DNA from: Bog-756 sp963704585
Lineage (GTDB): Bacteria; Actinomycetota; Acidimicrobiia; Acidimicrobiales; RAAP-2
Assembly (NCBI GenBank): GCA_963704585.1
Contig: OY969919.1
Coordinates: 2,480,001 to 2,544,000, forward strand
Direction: 5' to 3'
DNA length: 64,000 nucleotides
This document shows positions 8,840 through 20,321 of the stretch, piece after piece. The first letter of the stretch is position 1; the number at the start of each line of letters is the position of its first letter. A program made the position numbers and the translations under genes. The notes beneath the pieces are model-generated. The model did no database searches, was not told the DNA's origin, and saw nothing but the letters and a program-made list of their open reading frames with translations.

Positions 8840-9536
8840 ACGACGCGTCGCAAACCCCGGTCGCGGTGGTGCCCACCCTCGGCCGGAGCGTCCCGCGTGC
8901 GCCGCAGCACCTCGCCCCGGAGGTCGTCGCACGAGCGAGGCGCCTCGTCGAGCTCTACCCCGAGCCCCGCTCGGCGCTCATCCCGCTCTGCCACCTCGCG
9001 CAGCAGCAGGACGGGTGGCTCACCCCCGAGGCGATGGAGGACATCGCCTCCCTGCTGAGCGTGACACCGGCCGAGGTGCTCGGCACGGCCTCGTTCTACG
9101 ACATGCTCCACACCGAGCCGGTCGGCACCTACGTGGTCTCGGTCTGCACGAACATCGCCTGCCTGCTCAACGGCGCGACCGACCTGCTCGAGCACGCGGA
9201 GGCGAGCCTCGGGGTGAACGTCGGCGGCACGACCGTGGACGGGTCGATCACCCTCGAGGAGTCGGAGTGCCTCGCCGACTGCGACCGAGCGCCGTGCGTG
9301 CAAGTCAACCACCGCTTCGTCGGCGCGCAGACCCCCGAGTCCCTCGACCGGCTGGTGGGCGAGCTCCGGTCGGGCGCGCGCCGCGACGAGATCCCCGAGC
9401 ACGGCACCCTCAACCGCGTCGCGAGGGTGCCCGGCCTGGAGGCAGACCGCGCGCGGGTCGCCGCGGAGCGCGCCGCGATGGCGGAGGCGCAGGCCGCCCG
9501 TGCAGCCGCGGCGGACACGTCGGGAGGCGGTGCGGC

Positions 9537-9540
<4 letters not shown>
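8836..9540 (+). CDS. nuoE: NADH-quinone oxidoreductase subunit E
   Basis: The 24-kDa thioredoxin-fold subunit with the [2Fe-2S] cluster N1a. The protein has 234 residues. The first ligand pair is in SVCTNIACLLNG and the second in ESECLADCDRAPCVQVN. An N-terminal helical region (ALIPLCHLAQQQDGWLTPEA) is typical of the family. The C-terminal 40 residues are Ala/Arg-rich and lie outside the family core. The GTG start overlaps the nuoD stop. Confidence 0.96.
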
Positions 9541-10833
<1,293 letters not shown>

Positions 10834-10841
<8 letters not shown>

Positions 10842-13551
10842 GGCGGCCACCGACGCAGGCGCTGGCGCGACGCCCTCCGACGACACCGTCGTCTTCACCC
10901 TCGACGGGCGCGAGGTCTCCGCGCACAAGGGCGAGCTCATCATCGCGGCGGCCGAGCGGGCGGGAACCTTCGTCCCGCGGTTCTGCTACCACCCGCGGAT
11001 GGCCTCGGTCGGCGTCTGCCGGATGTGCCTGGTCGAGGTCAGTGGCCCCCGCGGCGCGTCGCTCCAGCCGAGCTGCTTCCTCGAGGTCCAGCCCGGCATG
11101 ACGGTCGTGACCGACTCCGAGAAGGTCAAGAAGGCCCAGGACGGCGTCCTCGAGTTCCTGCTCATCAACCACCCGCTCGACTGTCCCGTGTGCGACAAGG
11201 GCGGCGAGTGCCCGCTGCAGGACCAGACCCTCGCCTACGGACCGGGCGAGACGCGCTTCGTCGAGGAGAAGCGCCACTTCGAGAAGCCCATCCCCATCTC
11301 CGAACTGGTCCTCCTGGACCGGGAGCGGTGCATCCAGTGCAGCCGGTGCGTCCGGTTCGCCGACGAGATCGCCGGCGAGGCGCAGATCGACTTCATCGGC
11401 CGGGGCGACGAGCTCGAGATCGGTACCTTCCCCGAGCTGCCGTTCACCTCCTACTTCTCGGGAAACACGGTCCAGATCTGCCCGGTCGGCGCGCTGACCG
11501 CCACGCCCTACCGCTTCACCGCCCGGCCCTGGGATCTCGACCAGGTCGAGTCGACGTGCACGACCTGCGCGCTCGGCTGCCGTGTCGCCGTGCAGTCGTC
11601 GTCCAACCGGGTGACCCGCCTCCTCGGGATCGATTCCGAGCCGGTCAACCACGGCTGGCTCTGCGACAAGGGGCGCTTCGCCTCCGAGGCCGTGAACCGC
11701 GACGACCGGCTGACCCAGCCGCTCGTGCGCAAGGACGGCGAGCTGGCGCCGGCATCGTGGCACGAGGCGCTCGCCTTCGTCGCTCAGCAGATCAAGCGGT
11801 CGGTGGGCGACGCGGGTCCGGCGTCCGTCGCCGTGCTCGGCGGGGCACGCCTGACCAACGAGGGCGCGTACGCGTGGGCGAAGCTCGCCAAGGGGGTCGT
11901 CGGCACCGACTCGGTCGACGCGCAGCTCGGGGACGGCCTGCCCGCGGAGGTGATCGCCTCCCTGCCGCGGGCGACGATCGACGACGCGGCCCGGGCGCAG
12001 ACGGTCGTGGTCCTCGCCGGCGACCTGCGCGAGGACCTGCCGGTCCTCTTCCTCCGCCTGCGGGGCGCGGTGGTCGGCGGCGGTCCCGACCTCGTCGAGC
12101 TCTCGCCACAGGCGACGGCGCTCACGCCCTACGCGAGCGCCTCGCTCCGCTATGCACCCGGTGAGGCGGGAGTGCTCGTCGCCTCGCTCGTCGACGCCAC
12201 CGTGCCGCCACCGGAGGCCGCGGATGCCGAGGCGCTCTCCGAGGCACGACGGCTCCTCGCGGCCGACGACGTCGTCGTCGTGCTCGGACGGCCCTCCCTC
12301 GCCGAGCACGGTGCGCTCGTGGCCGACGCGGCGCAGGCGATCGCGCACGCCGTTCCCGGCGCCCGCTTCCTCCCCGCGCTGCGGCGAGGCAACGTGGCCG
12401 GGGCGATCGACCTCGGTCTCGCGCCGGGCCTGCTCCCCGGCCGGGTCGCGCTCGACGCGGGCTCGGCCTGGTACGAGGCGGGCTGGGGCGCCGTGCCCGC
12501 GGCCCGCGGTCGGGACGCCACCGCGATCCTGGCGGCCGCGGCGGGCGACGACGTCGCCGGCGGACCGGTCGAGACGCTGGTCATCCTCGGCGCCGACCCG
12601 TGCTCGGACTTCCCCGACCGCCGGCTCGCCACGCGTGCGCTCGAGCGCGCCGCCTTCGTGGTCGCGATCGCGTCGTCGCCGGGAGCCGCGCTCGACCACG
12701 CCGACGTTGTCCTGCCCGCGGCCGCCGTGCACGAGCGTCCCGGCACGACCACCAACGTGGAGGGGAGGATCAGCCGGCTCGGGCAGAAGCTCGTCCCGCC
12801 CGGACAGGCCTGGCCAGACTGGATGATCGCGTCGGAGCTGGCCGTGCACCTCGGCGGGGAGCTCGGCTTCGACTCGGCCGGCGCGGTGTGGGACGAGATC
12901 GAACGGCTCTCGCCGCTGCACCGGGGCGTCACCCGCGCCGTGCTCGAGTCGCCGGGTGCGGCCGACGGCGTCGTCGTGCCGCTGACCGGCGCGGCGCCGG
13001 CCGCCGCATCCCCGCTCGACCCCGTCGCCTTCCCCGGCGTCGAGTCGGTCGAGCGACAGGGCGCCCCGCCGCTCGCCGGGTTCGCCGAGGATCCCTCGGC
13101 CGTCCTGGCTCCAGCCGGGGGAGCCGGGAGCGGTGCCGGAGCAGGAGCAGCCGACTCGGCGCCCGCGCAGCCCGAGATGCTCCGTGGTCCGGTCGCGCTC
13201 GAGGTCCCCCACGTCGCGCCGCTCGACCGCTACTCGTTCCGCCTGGTGACCGCGCGCCCCCTCTACGACCGGGGCGACGCGGTCGGTGCGGTGGCCGCCC
13301 TCGACGGGCTCGTCGCGACCGCACCCCTCCGGGTCAACCCCCACGACCTCGACGACCTCGGCGTGCCGGCCGGCGGCGCGGTCAAGGTCCGCACCGCGAC
13401 CGCCACGCTGGTACTGACCGCACAGCCCGACGAGTCGCTGCCCCGACAGGTGGTCGCGACCGAGCACAACGTGCCCCTCGCCGAGGGGACGGCCGCCGAT
13501 CTCGTCGACGCACGGGCGCCCGTCGTCGAGCTCCGGATGGAGACTCCGTGA
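10834..13551 (+). CDS. nuoG: NADH-quinone oxidoreductase subunit G
   Basis: Large iron-sulfur subunit. The protein has 905 residues. The N-terminal ligands are a [2Fe-2S] set (FCYHPRMASVGVCRMC), the His-containing N5 motif (HPLDCPVCDKGGECPL), the N4 set (CIQCSRCVRF) and an extra CTTCALGCRV set typical of N7-containing NuoG. A molybdopterin-oxidoreductase-like domain without a visible Mo ligand follows. No ATG or GTG precedes the first cluster in this frame. The TTG at 10834, which overlaps the nuoF stop by 8 nt, is therefore the probable start. A Gly/Ala-rich linker (about 13100-13170) joins a C-terminal molydopterin-binding-like domain. Confidence 0.95.
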
Positions 13552-14831
13552 GCGTGCCGGCCTCCCTCCTCCACTCCCTGCCCGGCGCGTCCGATCCGCT
13601 CTACGTCAACGGGGTCGACTGGGTGGTCGTCCTCATCGTGGTGATCAAGGTGCTCGTCATCTTCGCCGCGCTGATGGTCGCGGTGATGCTGATGATCTGG
13701 TTCGAGCGCAAGGTCATCTCCGACATGCAGAGCCGGATCGGGCCGAACCGTGCTGGGCCGTTCGGCATCGCGCAGACCCTCGCGGACGGGATCAAGCTCT
13801 TCTTCAAGGAGGACCTGATCCCCGACCGGTCGGACCGGGCCGTGTTCATCCTCGCGCCCTACCTCACGATCGTGACCGCGTTCTTGAGCTTCGCCATCGT
13901 GCCCATCGGCGGCGAGGTGACCATCGCCGGTCACACTTTCGAGCTCCAGCTCGCCGACCCGCCGATGGGGATCCTGTTCCTGCTCGCGATGTCGTCGATC
14001 GGGGTCTACGGCGTCATGCTCGCCGGCTGGTCGTCGGGGTCGAAGTACCCGCTGCTCGGATCGGTGCGCGCCTCAGCGCAGATGATCTCCTACGAGGCCG
14101 CCCTCGGCATGACGATCGTCATGGTCGTGCTCATCACCGGATCGTTGAGCACGCGGGCCATCGTGGAGTCGCAGGCCGCGCACCTCTGGCAGTGGAACGT
14201 CATCCGGCTCGCGGTCGTGCCGTTCCTCCTCTTCTTCATCGCGGTCGTCGCCGAGACGAACCGCCCGCCCTTCGATCTGGTCGAGGCCGACTCGGAGCTG
14301 GTCGGCGGCTTCGTGACCGAGTACTCCTCGATCCGCTTCGCCCTCTTCTTCCTCGCCGAGTTCATGAACACCATCACCATGTCCGCCATCACGGTGACCC
14401 TCTTCTTCGGCGGCCCCGACGGGCCGGTGCCGCACATCCCCCACCTCTACTGGCTCTGGCCGATCCTCTGGTTCCTCGGCAAGACCCTCGCGTTCCTCTT
14501 CGTCTTCGTCTGGCTGCGCGCCGCCCTGCCGAGGCTCCGGTACGACCAGCTCATGGACCTCGGCTGGAAGGGGCTCATCCCGCTCTCGCTCGGGTGGCTC
14601 ATGATCGTCGCGGGCTTCGTCGTCGACGGGTGGTGGGGCGTCGGGATGGCCGCCGCGGTCGCCGCCGCCGCGGTGCTCATGGTCCGGGCGTTCGCCATCG
14701 GGGAGGAGCGGCAGCGGACGCGGTCGATCCTCGTCCCGGTCGGCGTGCGGCTCTGGCAGCGCCCCGACGAGCCGACGGGCGGCGCGTCCGGCAACGGCGC
14801 GTCCACCGACGGACCGGGAGGTCCGGACTGA
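13548..14831 (+). CDS. nuoH: NADH-quinone oxidoreductase subunit H
   Basis: Membrane subunit that forms the quinone-access chamber. The protein has 427 residues with about eight or nine helices. Family motifs are WFERKVISDMQSRIGPNRAG, the ETNRPPFDLVEADSELVGGF loop and EYSSIRFALFFLAEF. The C-terminus is a hydrophilic Gly/Ser-rich tail. The GTG start overlaps the nuoG stop and the last base of its TGA stop is the first base of the nuoI ATG. Confidence 0.97.
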   Translation: MSVPASLLHSLPGASDPLYVNGVDWVVVLIVVIKVLVIFAALMVAVMLMIWFERKVISDMQSRIGPNRAGPFGIAQTLADGIKLFFKEDLIPDRSDRAVFILAPYLTIVTAFLSFAIVPIGGEVTIAGHTFELQLADPPMGILFLLAMSSIGVYGVMLAGWSSGSKYPLLGSVRASAQMISYEAALGMTIVMVVLITGSLSTRAIVESQAAHLWQWNVIRLAVVPFLLFFIAVVAETNRPPFDLVEADSELVGGFVTEYSSIRFALFFLAEFMNTITMSAITVTLFFGGPDGPVPHIPHLYWLWPILWFLGKTLAFLFVFVWLRAALPRLRYDQLMDLGWKGLIPLSLGWLMIVAGFVVDGWWGVGMAAAVAAAAVLMVRAFAIGEERQRTRSILVPVGVRLWQRPDEPTGGASGNGASTDGPGGPD

Positions 14832-15745
14832 TGGCCTTCCCCGAGCACCCGCGGCAGCGGCAGAACTTCCTCGGCGGCTTCAAGCTGACCCTCGAGCACC
14901 TCGGGCGCGCCCCGGTCACCCGCCAGTACCCCGAGGAGAAGCGGCCCAAGCAGCCGCGTCAGCACGGCCGGCACGTCCTCAGCCGCTACGAGGACGGGAT
15001 GGAGAAGTGCATCGGCTGCGAGCTCTGCGCCGGCGTCTGCCCGGCCGACTGCATCTACGTCCGGGGCCTCGACAACCCGCCGGACCATCCGGTCTCGCCC
15101 GGCGAGCGGTACGGCTACGTCTACGAGATCAACTTCCTCCGCTGCATCCACTGCGACTTGTGCGTGGAGGCCTGCCCGACCGAGGCGATCACCGAGTCGA
15201 AGCTCATGGAGTTCTCGTTCACCAACCGCCACGACGCGATCTACACGAAGGACGAGCTCCTCGTCGACGACGAGGGGCTGCCCCGCAAGCTCCCCTGGGA
15301 GGACTGGCGTGAGGGCGACGACCTCCACACCTCGGGATGGATGCGCGCGACCTCGCCGTCGGGGGACGCGCACTTCGAGGGCACCGTGCAGTGGTCGGGC
15401 GAGCTCGGCTACGGCGTCCGCACCCCCGAGGGGGGCCAGAGCGGCCGGCGGGACGACGAGGCGACCGGGAGCCGGCAGCTGCGCGACACCCTGCTGCGCC
15501 ACCTCCGGCCGGCCGACATGCCGAAGTCGGAACGCGGCCCGCGCGGCGTGATCGGTCGGATGCTCGTGAAAGCGGAGCGCTTCGCCCCCGGCGCGGCGAA
15601 GAAGCACCACGCCGCGGCCGACGCCGCCTACGCCGCGTCACGCCGTGCGGCCGACGCCGGCCCGGCGGCGCCGCCTGACGGCCTGGACGACTCGTCGCAC
15701 GACGACGCGCCACCCGTCGGCGACGGCGAGGCGGGGCAGGCGTGA
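14831..15745 (+). CDS. nuoI: NADH-quinone oxidoreductase subunit I
   Basis: Ferredoxin-like subunit with two [4Fe-4S] clusters (N6a and N6b). The protein has 304 residues. Ligand sets are CIGCELCAGVCPADC and CIHCDLCVEACPTEA. The core ends near residue 150. A further 150 residues rich in Ala, Asp, Arg and Gly extend past it, much longer than the usual 160-220-residue protein and without known motifs. The start ATG shares a base with the nuoH stop. Confidence 0.96.
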   Translation: MAFPEHPRQRQNFLGGFKLTLEHLGRAPVTRQYPEEKRPKQPRQHGRHVLSRYEDGMEKCIGCELCAGVCPADCIYVRGLDNPPDHPVSPGERYGYVYEINFLRCIHCDLCVEACPTEAITESKLMEFSFTNRHDAIYTKDELLVDDEGLPRKLPWEDWREGDDLHTSGWMRATSPSGDAHFEGTVQWSGELGYGVRTPEGGQSGRRDDEATGSRQLRDTLLRHLRPADMPKSERGPRGVIGRMLVKAERFAPGAAKKHHAAADAAYAASRRAADAGPAAPPDGLDDSSHDDAPPVGDGEAGQA

Positions 15746-16419
15746 GCGCCTCCGTCCTCGCCGTGCTGCTCGCCGCGTCCGGTGCCCACCCCTCCTGGGT
15801 CGACGTCGGCACCTTTTCGGTCGCCGCCGCCATCGTGCTCGCGGGTGCGATCGGGGTGGTCGTGGCGCGGAACCCGGTGCACGCCGCCCTCATGCTGGTC
15901 ATGACCCTCTTCGGTATCGCCGTGCTCTTCGTGCTGCAACAGGACAGCTTCCTCGCCGCGGTGCAGGTCATCGTCTACGCGGGCGCGATCGTGGTCCTCT
16001 TCCTCTTCGTGATCATGTTCCTCGGCGTCGACCGGCAGGAGAACCTCGCGGTCGAGCCGCTGCGCGGTCAGCGGCCGCTCGCGGTCGGCCTGGTGGCCCT
16101 CGGGACGACCGGTCTCCTCCTGCTCGGACAGGTCTCGCACTGGACGACGGGAGCGCCGCACGTCGCGGGTCCCGACACCGGGGCGCCCAACGTGAACCTG
16201 CTCGGCAAGTCCCTCTACACCACCTACCTCTTCCCCTTCGAGGCCACCGCGGCGCTCCTGGTCATCGCCGTGGTGGGCGCGGTCGTGCTGGCGCGTCGCC
16301 CGCCGTCCTCCGCGATCCCCCCGGTGGACGAGGAGGACGGGGGGCTGGTGGCGTCCGACGGCGGGATCGGCGACCAGGCCGGCACCGATGCCGAGGCAGA
16401 GGAGGACGCGCTCCGATGA
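15742..16419 (+). CDS. nuoJ: NADH-quinone oxidoreductase subunit J
   Basis: Membrane subunit next to NuoA and NuoK. The protein has 225 residues with five helices. The conserved NPVHAALMLVMTLFGIAVLF helix and the QVIVYAGAIVVLFLFVIMF helix, which in the family contains the pi-bulge, are both clear. The tail is acidic. The GTG start overlaps the nuoI stop. Confidence 0.96.
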   Translation: MSASVLAVLLAASGAHPSWVDVGTFSVAAAIVLAGAIGVVVARNPVHAALMLVMTLFGIAVLFVLQQDSFLAAVQVIVYAGAIVVLFLFVIMFLGVDRQENLAVEPLRGQRPLAVGLVALGTTGLLLLGQVSHWTTGAPHVAGPDTGAPNVNLLGKSLYTTYLFPFEATAALLVIAVVGAVVLARRPPSSAIPPVDEEDGGLVASDGGIGDQAGTDAEAEEDALR

Positions 16420-16721
16420 GCATCAACGCCGACTGGTACCTCGCCCTCGGCGTGGTGCTCTTCGCGATCGGGGCGCTCGGCGTGCTTGTCCGCCGAAACG
16501 TGCTCGTAATGTTCATGTGCGTCGAGCTCATGCTCAACGCCGCCAACTTGACCTTCGTGACGTTCGCCCGGATGCTCCACGACATCGGCGGGCAGGTGCT
16601 GGTCTTCTTCGTGCTGGTGGTGGCGGCCGCCGAGGTGGTGGTCGGGCTCGGGATCGTCGTCGCGATCTTCCGGCGCCGGGCGAACACCACCGCCGACGAC
16701 CTCCACCTGATGAAGGGCTGA
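16416..16721 (+). CDS. nuoK: NADH-quinone oxidoreductase subunit K
   Basis: Small antiporter-like membrane subunit of 101 residues with three helices. It shows the conserved glutamates in FMCVELMLNAANL and in VVAAAEVVVGLGIVVAIFR, which belong to the proton path. The ATG overlaps the nuoJ stop and nuoL follows after 7 nt. Confidence 0.97.
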   Translation: MSINADWYLALGVVLFAIGALGVLVRRNVLVMFMCVELMLNAANLTFVTFARMLHDIGGQVLVFFVLVVAAAEVVVGLGIVVAIFRRRANTTADDLHLMKG

Positions 16722-16728
16722 CCGGGCG

Positions 16729-18660
16729 ATGCTCCACGTGACCTACCTCATCATCCTGCTGCCCCTGGTCGGCGTGGCGGTCCAGCTCGTGGCCGGCCGG
16801 CGGCTCGGCGACCCGGCGGCCGGTGTAGTGGCGACCGGGTTCATCGCCGCGTCCTTCGTCGTCTCCTTCGGCGTCTACCTCGACCTGCTCACTGTCCATG
16901 CGCCGGTCCGGAGCTTCACCCAGACCCTCTGGACGTGGATCCCGGTCGACCAGCTCCAGGTCAGCGCCCGCCTCTACGTGGACCCGCTCTCGATGACGAT
17001 GGTGCTCTTCATCACCGGCATCAGCATGCTGATCCACCTCTACTCGATCGGCTACATGAAGGGCGACCGCGACTACCCGAAGTTCTTCCTCTACATGAAC
17101 CTCTTCGTCGCCTCGATGCTCATCCTGGTGCTGGGGAGCAACCTTGCGGTCACCTTCGTCGGCTGGGAGGGCGTGGGGGCCTGCTCGTACTGGCTGGTCG
17201 CCTTCTGGTTCACCCGCGAGTCCGCGGCGAGCGCGGGCAAGAAGGCCTTCGTCTACAACCGGATCGGCGACGTCGGCTTCCTGCTCGCGATGTTCCTCGT
17301 CTTCGACAAGGTCCACTCGCTCGAGTACTCGACGATCTTCGCCAACCTCGACAAGCTCGGGAGCTCCGGCATCACGGCGGTCTGCCTGCTCCTGCTCGTC
17401 GGGGTGGCGGGCAAGTCGGCCCAGCTCCCGCTCTTCCCGTGGCTCGCCGACGCCATGGAGGGCCCGACCCCGGTGTCCGCGCTCATCCACGCGGCGACCA
17501 TGGTCACCGCGGGCGTCTACCTGCTCTGCCGGGTCAACCCGCTCCTCCACGCGTCGCCCGGCGCGGCGTTCGTGGTCGCCATCGTGGGCGCGGTCACCGC
17601 GTTCGTCGCGGCGACGATCGCCTGCGCGCAGGACGACATCAAGAAGGTCCTCGCCTACTCGACGATCTCCCAGCTCGGGTACATGGTGCTGGCCGTGGGG
17701 TGCGGCGCCTACGAGGCGGCGATCTTCCTGATGGTCGCCCACGCGTTCTTCAAGGGGCTCCTCTTCCTCGGCGCCGGCTCGGTCATCCACGGGCTCCACG
17801 ACGAGCAGGACCTCAAACGCATGGGCCACCTCCGCGCCTACATGCCGATCACCTTCGTGACCTTCGGCATCGGCTGGCTCGCGATCGCCGCGGTGCCGCC
17901 GCTGTCCGGCTTCTGGGCGAAGGGTGACGTGTTGGAGAACGCGTGGTCGGCACACCCCGCGCTCTGGGTCATCGGGATCGTGACCGCCGCACTCACCGCC
18001 TACTACATGAGCCGGCTCACCGGCCTCGCGTTCTTCGGACGTGAGGACCGCTGGTCCGCCAAGGAGCCGATCGACGCGGCGACCGACATGCCGGGCGCGC
18101 ACCACGCCGAAGGCGTCATCGCCCAACCGCACGAGTCGCGGTGGGTCATGACGGTGCCGCTCTGGATCCTCGCCTTCTTCGCAGCGACCGCGGGCGTGAT
18201 GGCGATCTCCTCGAGCCGCTTCTCACTCGCCGCGTGGATCGACCCCGTGTTCGGCGTCAACCTCTACGACGACCACCTGAGCTCGATCGCCGTCGTCTCC
18301 CTCGAGACCCTCGACGCCGTGATCGCGGTCGCGGGCGTGACCGTCGGCCTCTGGCTCTGGTCGACGCGCGCCTCGCGGCCGGTGCTCGAGGGCGCGTTCC
18401 TCAGGAGCGCGTGGTACATCAACGAGCTCTACGACGCGGTCTTCGGGCGCCCATCGGCGCGCCTCGCCGCGTTCTGTGCGGACGTGGTCGACCCGAGGGT
18501 CGTCGACGGTGCGGTCGACGGAGTCGCCACCGTCGTGCGCGGCACCGGCGGGGTGCTCCGGCGCACGCAGACCGGTTACGTGCGCAACTACCTGCTCGGG
18601 ATCGTCGTGGGCACCGTCTTCGTCCTCGGCTTCATGCTGACCAGGCTGTGGTGGGCCTAA
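16729..18660 (+). CDS. nuoL: NADH-quinone oxidoreductase subunit L
   Basis: Distal antiporter-like proton pump subunit. The protein has 643 residues with about 16 helices. Motifs include GWEGVGACSYWLVAFWFTRE, KSAQLPLFPWLADAMEGPTP and the lysine-containing DDIKKVLAYSTISQLGYM. The C-terminal part holds the amphipathic lateral helix region (after about residue 530) and a final transmembrane anchor. The nuoM ATG overlaps its TAA stop. Confidence 0.97.
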   Translation: MLHVTYLIILLPLVGVAVQLVAGRRLGDPAAGVVATGFIAASFVVSFGVYLDLLTVHAPVRSFTQTLWTWIPVDQLQVSARLYVDPLSMTMVLFITGISMLIHLYSIGYMKGDRDYPKFFLYMNLFVASMLILVLGSNLAVTFVGWEGVGACSYWLVAFWFTRESAASAGKKAFVYNRIGDVGFLLAMFLVFDKVHSLEYSTIFANLDKLGSSGITAVCLLLLVGVAGKSAQLPLFPWLADAMEGPTPVSALIHAATMVTAGVYLLCRVNPLLHASPGAAFVVAIVGAVTAFVAATIACAQDDIKKVLAYSTISQLGYMVLAVGCGAYEAAIFLMVAHAFFKGLLFLGAGSVIHGLHDEQDLKRMGHLRAYMPITFVTFGIGWLAIAAVPPLSGFWAKGDVLENAWSAHPALWVIGIVTAALTAYYMSRLTGLAFFGREDRWSAKEPIDAATDMPGAHHAEGVIAQPHESRWVMTVPLWILAFFAATAGVMAISSSRFSLAAWIDPVFGVNLYDDHLSSIAVVSLETLDAVIAVAGVTVGLWLWSTRASRPVLEGAFLRSAWYINELYDAVFGRPSARLAAFCADVVDPRVVDGAVDGVATVVRGTGGVLRRTQTGYVRNYLLGIVVGTVFVLGFMLTRLWWA

Positions 18661-20321
18661 TGGTGCACGCCCCGTTCCCGTACCTCACCGTGCTGGTGCT
18701 GGTGCCGGCCGTCGGCGCGGCGCTGGTGGCCCTGGTCCCGCGCACCCGGGTCCCGTCCTGGTTCCCCGAGGCGCTCGGCCTCGTCGCGTCCGTCGCGACG
18801 CTCGGCGTCGCCGTCGCGGTGGCCGTCGAGTTCACCGCGGGGTACGGCGGGTTCCAGCTCGTCTCCGACCACGTCTGGGCGTCGCAGCTGGGCATCCGCT
18901 GGTCGGTCGGGGTCGACGGGATCTCGCTCTTCCTGGTGCTCCTCACCGCGCTGCTCTTCCCGCTCACCATGCTCGGGGCCCGGGCACGTCGCGACCCCCG
19001 CGCCTTCGTCGGGTGGCTCCTCCTGCTCGAGGCGGCCTGCCTCGGGAGCTTCGTCTCCCTCGACCTCGTCCTCTTCTTCCTCTTCTTCGAGCTCACCCTC
19101 GTACCCGCCTACTTCCTCATCGGCGGGTGGGGCTACGCCCGCCGGGGCTACGCAGCGATCAAGTTCTTCGTCTACACGTTCGCCGGCTCGGCCTTCCTGC
19201 TGGTGGGCATCCTGGCGATCGCCTTCATCCACCAGTCGCAGACCGGCGTGCTCACCTTCGAGCTGCCCGCCCTGCTGCACACCCACCTCTCGGGGACCGA
19301 GGGCGTGCTCCTCTTCCTCGCGTTCACCGCGGCGTTCGCGGTCAAGGCGCCGATCTTCCCGTTCCACACCTGGTCGCCCGACGCCTACGCCGAGGCGCCG
19401 ACCGCGGGGTCGATCCTCCTCGTCGCAGTCATGGCGAAGCTCGGGACCTACGGGATCCTCCGATTCGACCTCAACCTCTTCCCGCAGGCGAGCAAGACCC
19501 TCGCCCCGCTGCTGCTCACCCTCGCGGTGATCGGGATCCTCTACGGCGCGCTCGTCGCCTGCGCGCAGCGCGACCTCAAGCGGCTCCTCGCCTACTCGTC
19601 GCTCGCGCAGATCGGCTTCATCGCGCTCGGGACGTTCGCGCTCAACAGCCAGGGTCTCGCCGGCGGGGTGCTTCAGATGGTCAACCACGGCCTGATCATC
19701 GCCACGCTGTTCATCCTGGTCGGGTGGATCTACGAGCGCCGGCGGACGTGGCAGCTCACGTCGCTCAAGGGCCTCCAGTCGCCCGCCCCGGTCCTCGCCG
19801 GCGTCTTCACGGTGGCGATGATGGCCTCGATCGGCCTGCCCGGGCTCAACGGCTTCGTGGGCGAGTTCCTGGTGCTCATCGGGACGTTCGTCGCGCACCG
19901 CTGGTGGGCCGTCGTCGCTGCCGGAGGTGTCATCGTCGCCGCGGTCTACCTCCTGTGGGCGTACCAGCGCGGCTTCCACGGCGAGCCCGAGCCCGAGGAC
20001 GCCACCACCCGTGACCTCGGATGGAACGAGCGGCTCATCGTCGCGCCGTTGATCATCCTGATCGTGGCGCTCGGGGTCTTCCCGAAGCCGGTCCTCGACC
20101 GGATCACCCCGTCGGTCGACCAGCTCGTCGTCCACGTCGACCGGGTGACCAACACGAGCGTGCCGGCCGGCCTCGCCACGCCGCCGGCGCCGCGCACCCA
20201 CCGTCCCGCGACGGCCGCCAAGGCCGCGACGGCCGCGACGGCCGCCAAGGCGCCGGCGCCTCGTGCGACCGCGCTCGCCGCACCTTCCGGAACGGGCGCC
20301 GGCAGGGGAGGCGCGCACTGA
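18660..20321 (+). CDS. nuoM: NADH-quinone oxidoreductase subunit M
   Basis: Antiporter-like proton pump subunit. The protein has 553 residues with about 14 helices. Signatures are VLFFLFFELTLVPAYFLIGG, KAPIFPFHTWSPDAYAEAPT and RDLKRLLAYSSLAQIGFIAL. The last 50 residues are an Ala-rich low-complexity tail (ATAAKAATAATAAKAPAP) absent from the family core. The start shares a base with the nuoL stop. Confidence 0.97.
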   Translation: MVHAPFPYLTVLVLVPAVGAALVALVPRTRVPSWFPEALGLVASVATLGVAVAVAVEFTAGYGGFQLVSDHVWASQLGIRWSVGVDGISLFLVLLTALLFPLTMLGARARRDPRAFVGWLLLLEAACLGSFVSLDLVLFFLFFELTLVPAYFLIGGWGYARRGYAAIKFFVYTFAGSAFLLVGILAIAFIHQSQTGVLTFELPALLHTHLSGTEGVLLFLAFTAAFAVKAPIFPFHTWSPDAYAEAPTAGSILLVAVMAKLGTYGILRFDLNLFPQASKTLAPLLLTLAVIGILYGALVACAQRDLKRLLAYSSLAQIGFIALGTFALNSQGLAGGVLQMVNHGLIIATLFILVGWIYERRRTWQLTSLKGLQSPAPVLAGVFTVAMMASIGLPGLNGFVGEFLVLIGTFVAHRWWAVVAAGGVIVAAVYLLWAYQRGFHGEPEPEDATTRDLGWNERLIVAPLIILIVALGVFPKPVLDRITPSVDQLVVHVDRVTNTSVPAGLATPPAPRTHRPATAAKAATAATAAKAPAPRATALAAPSGTGAGRGGAH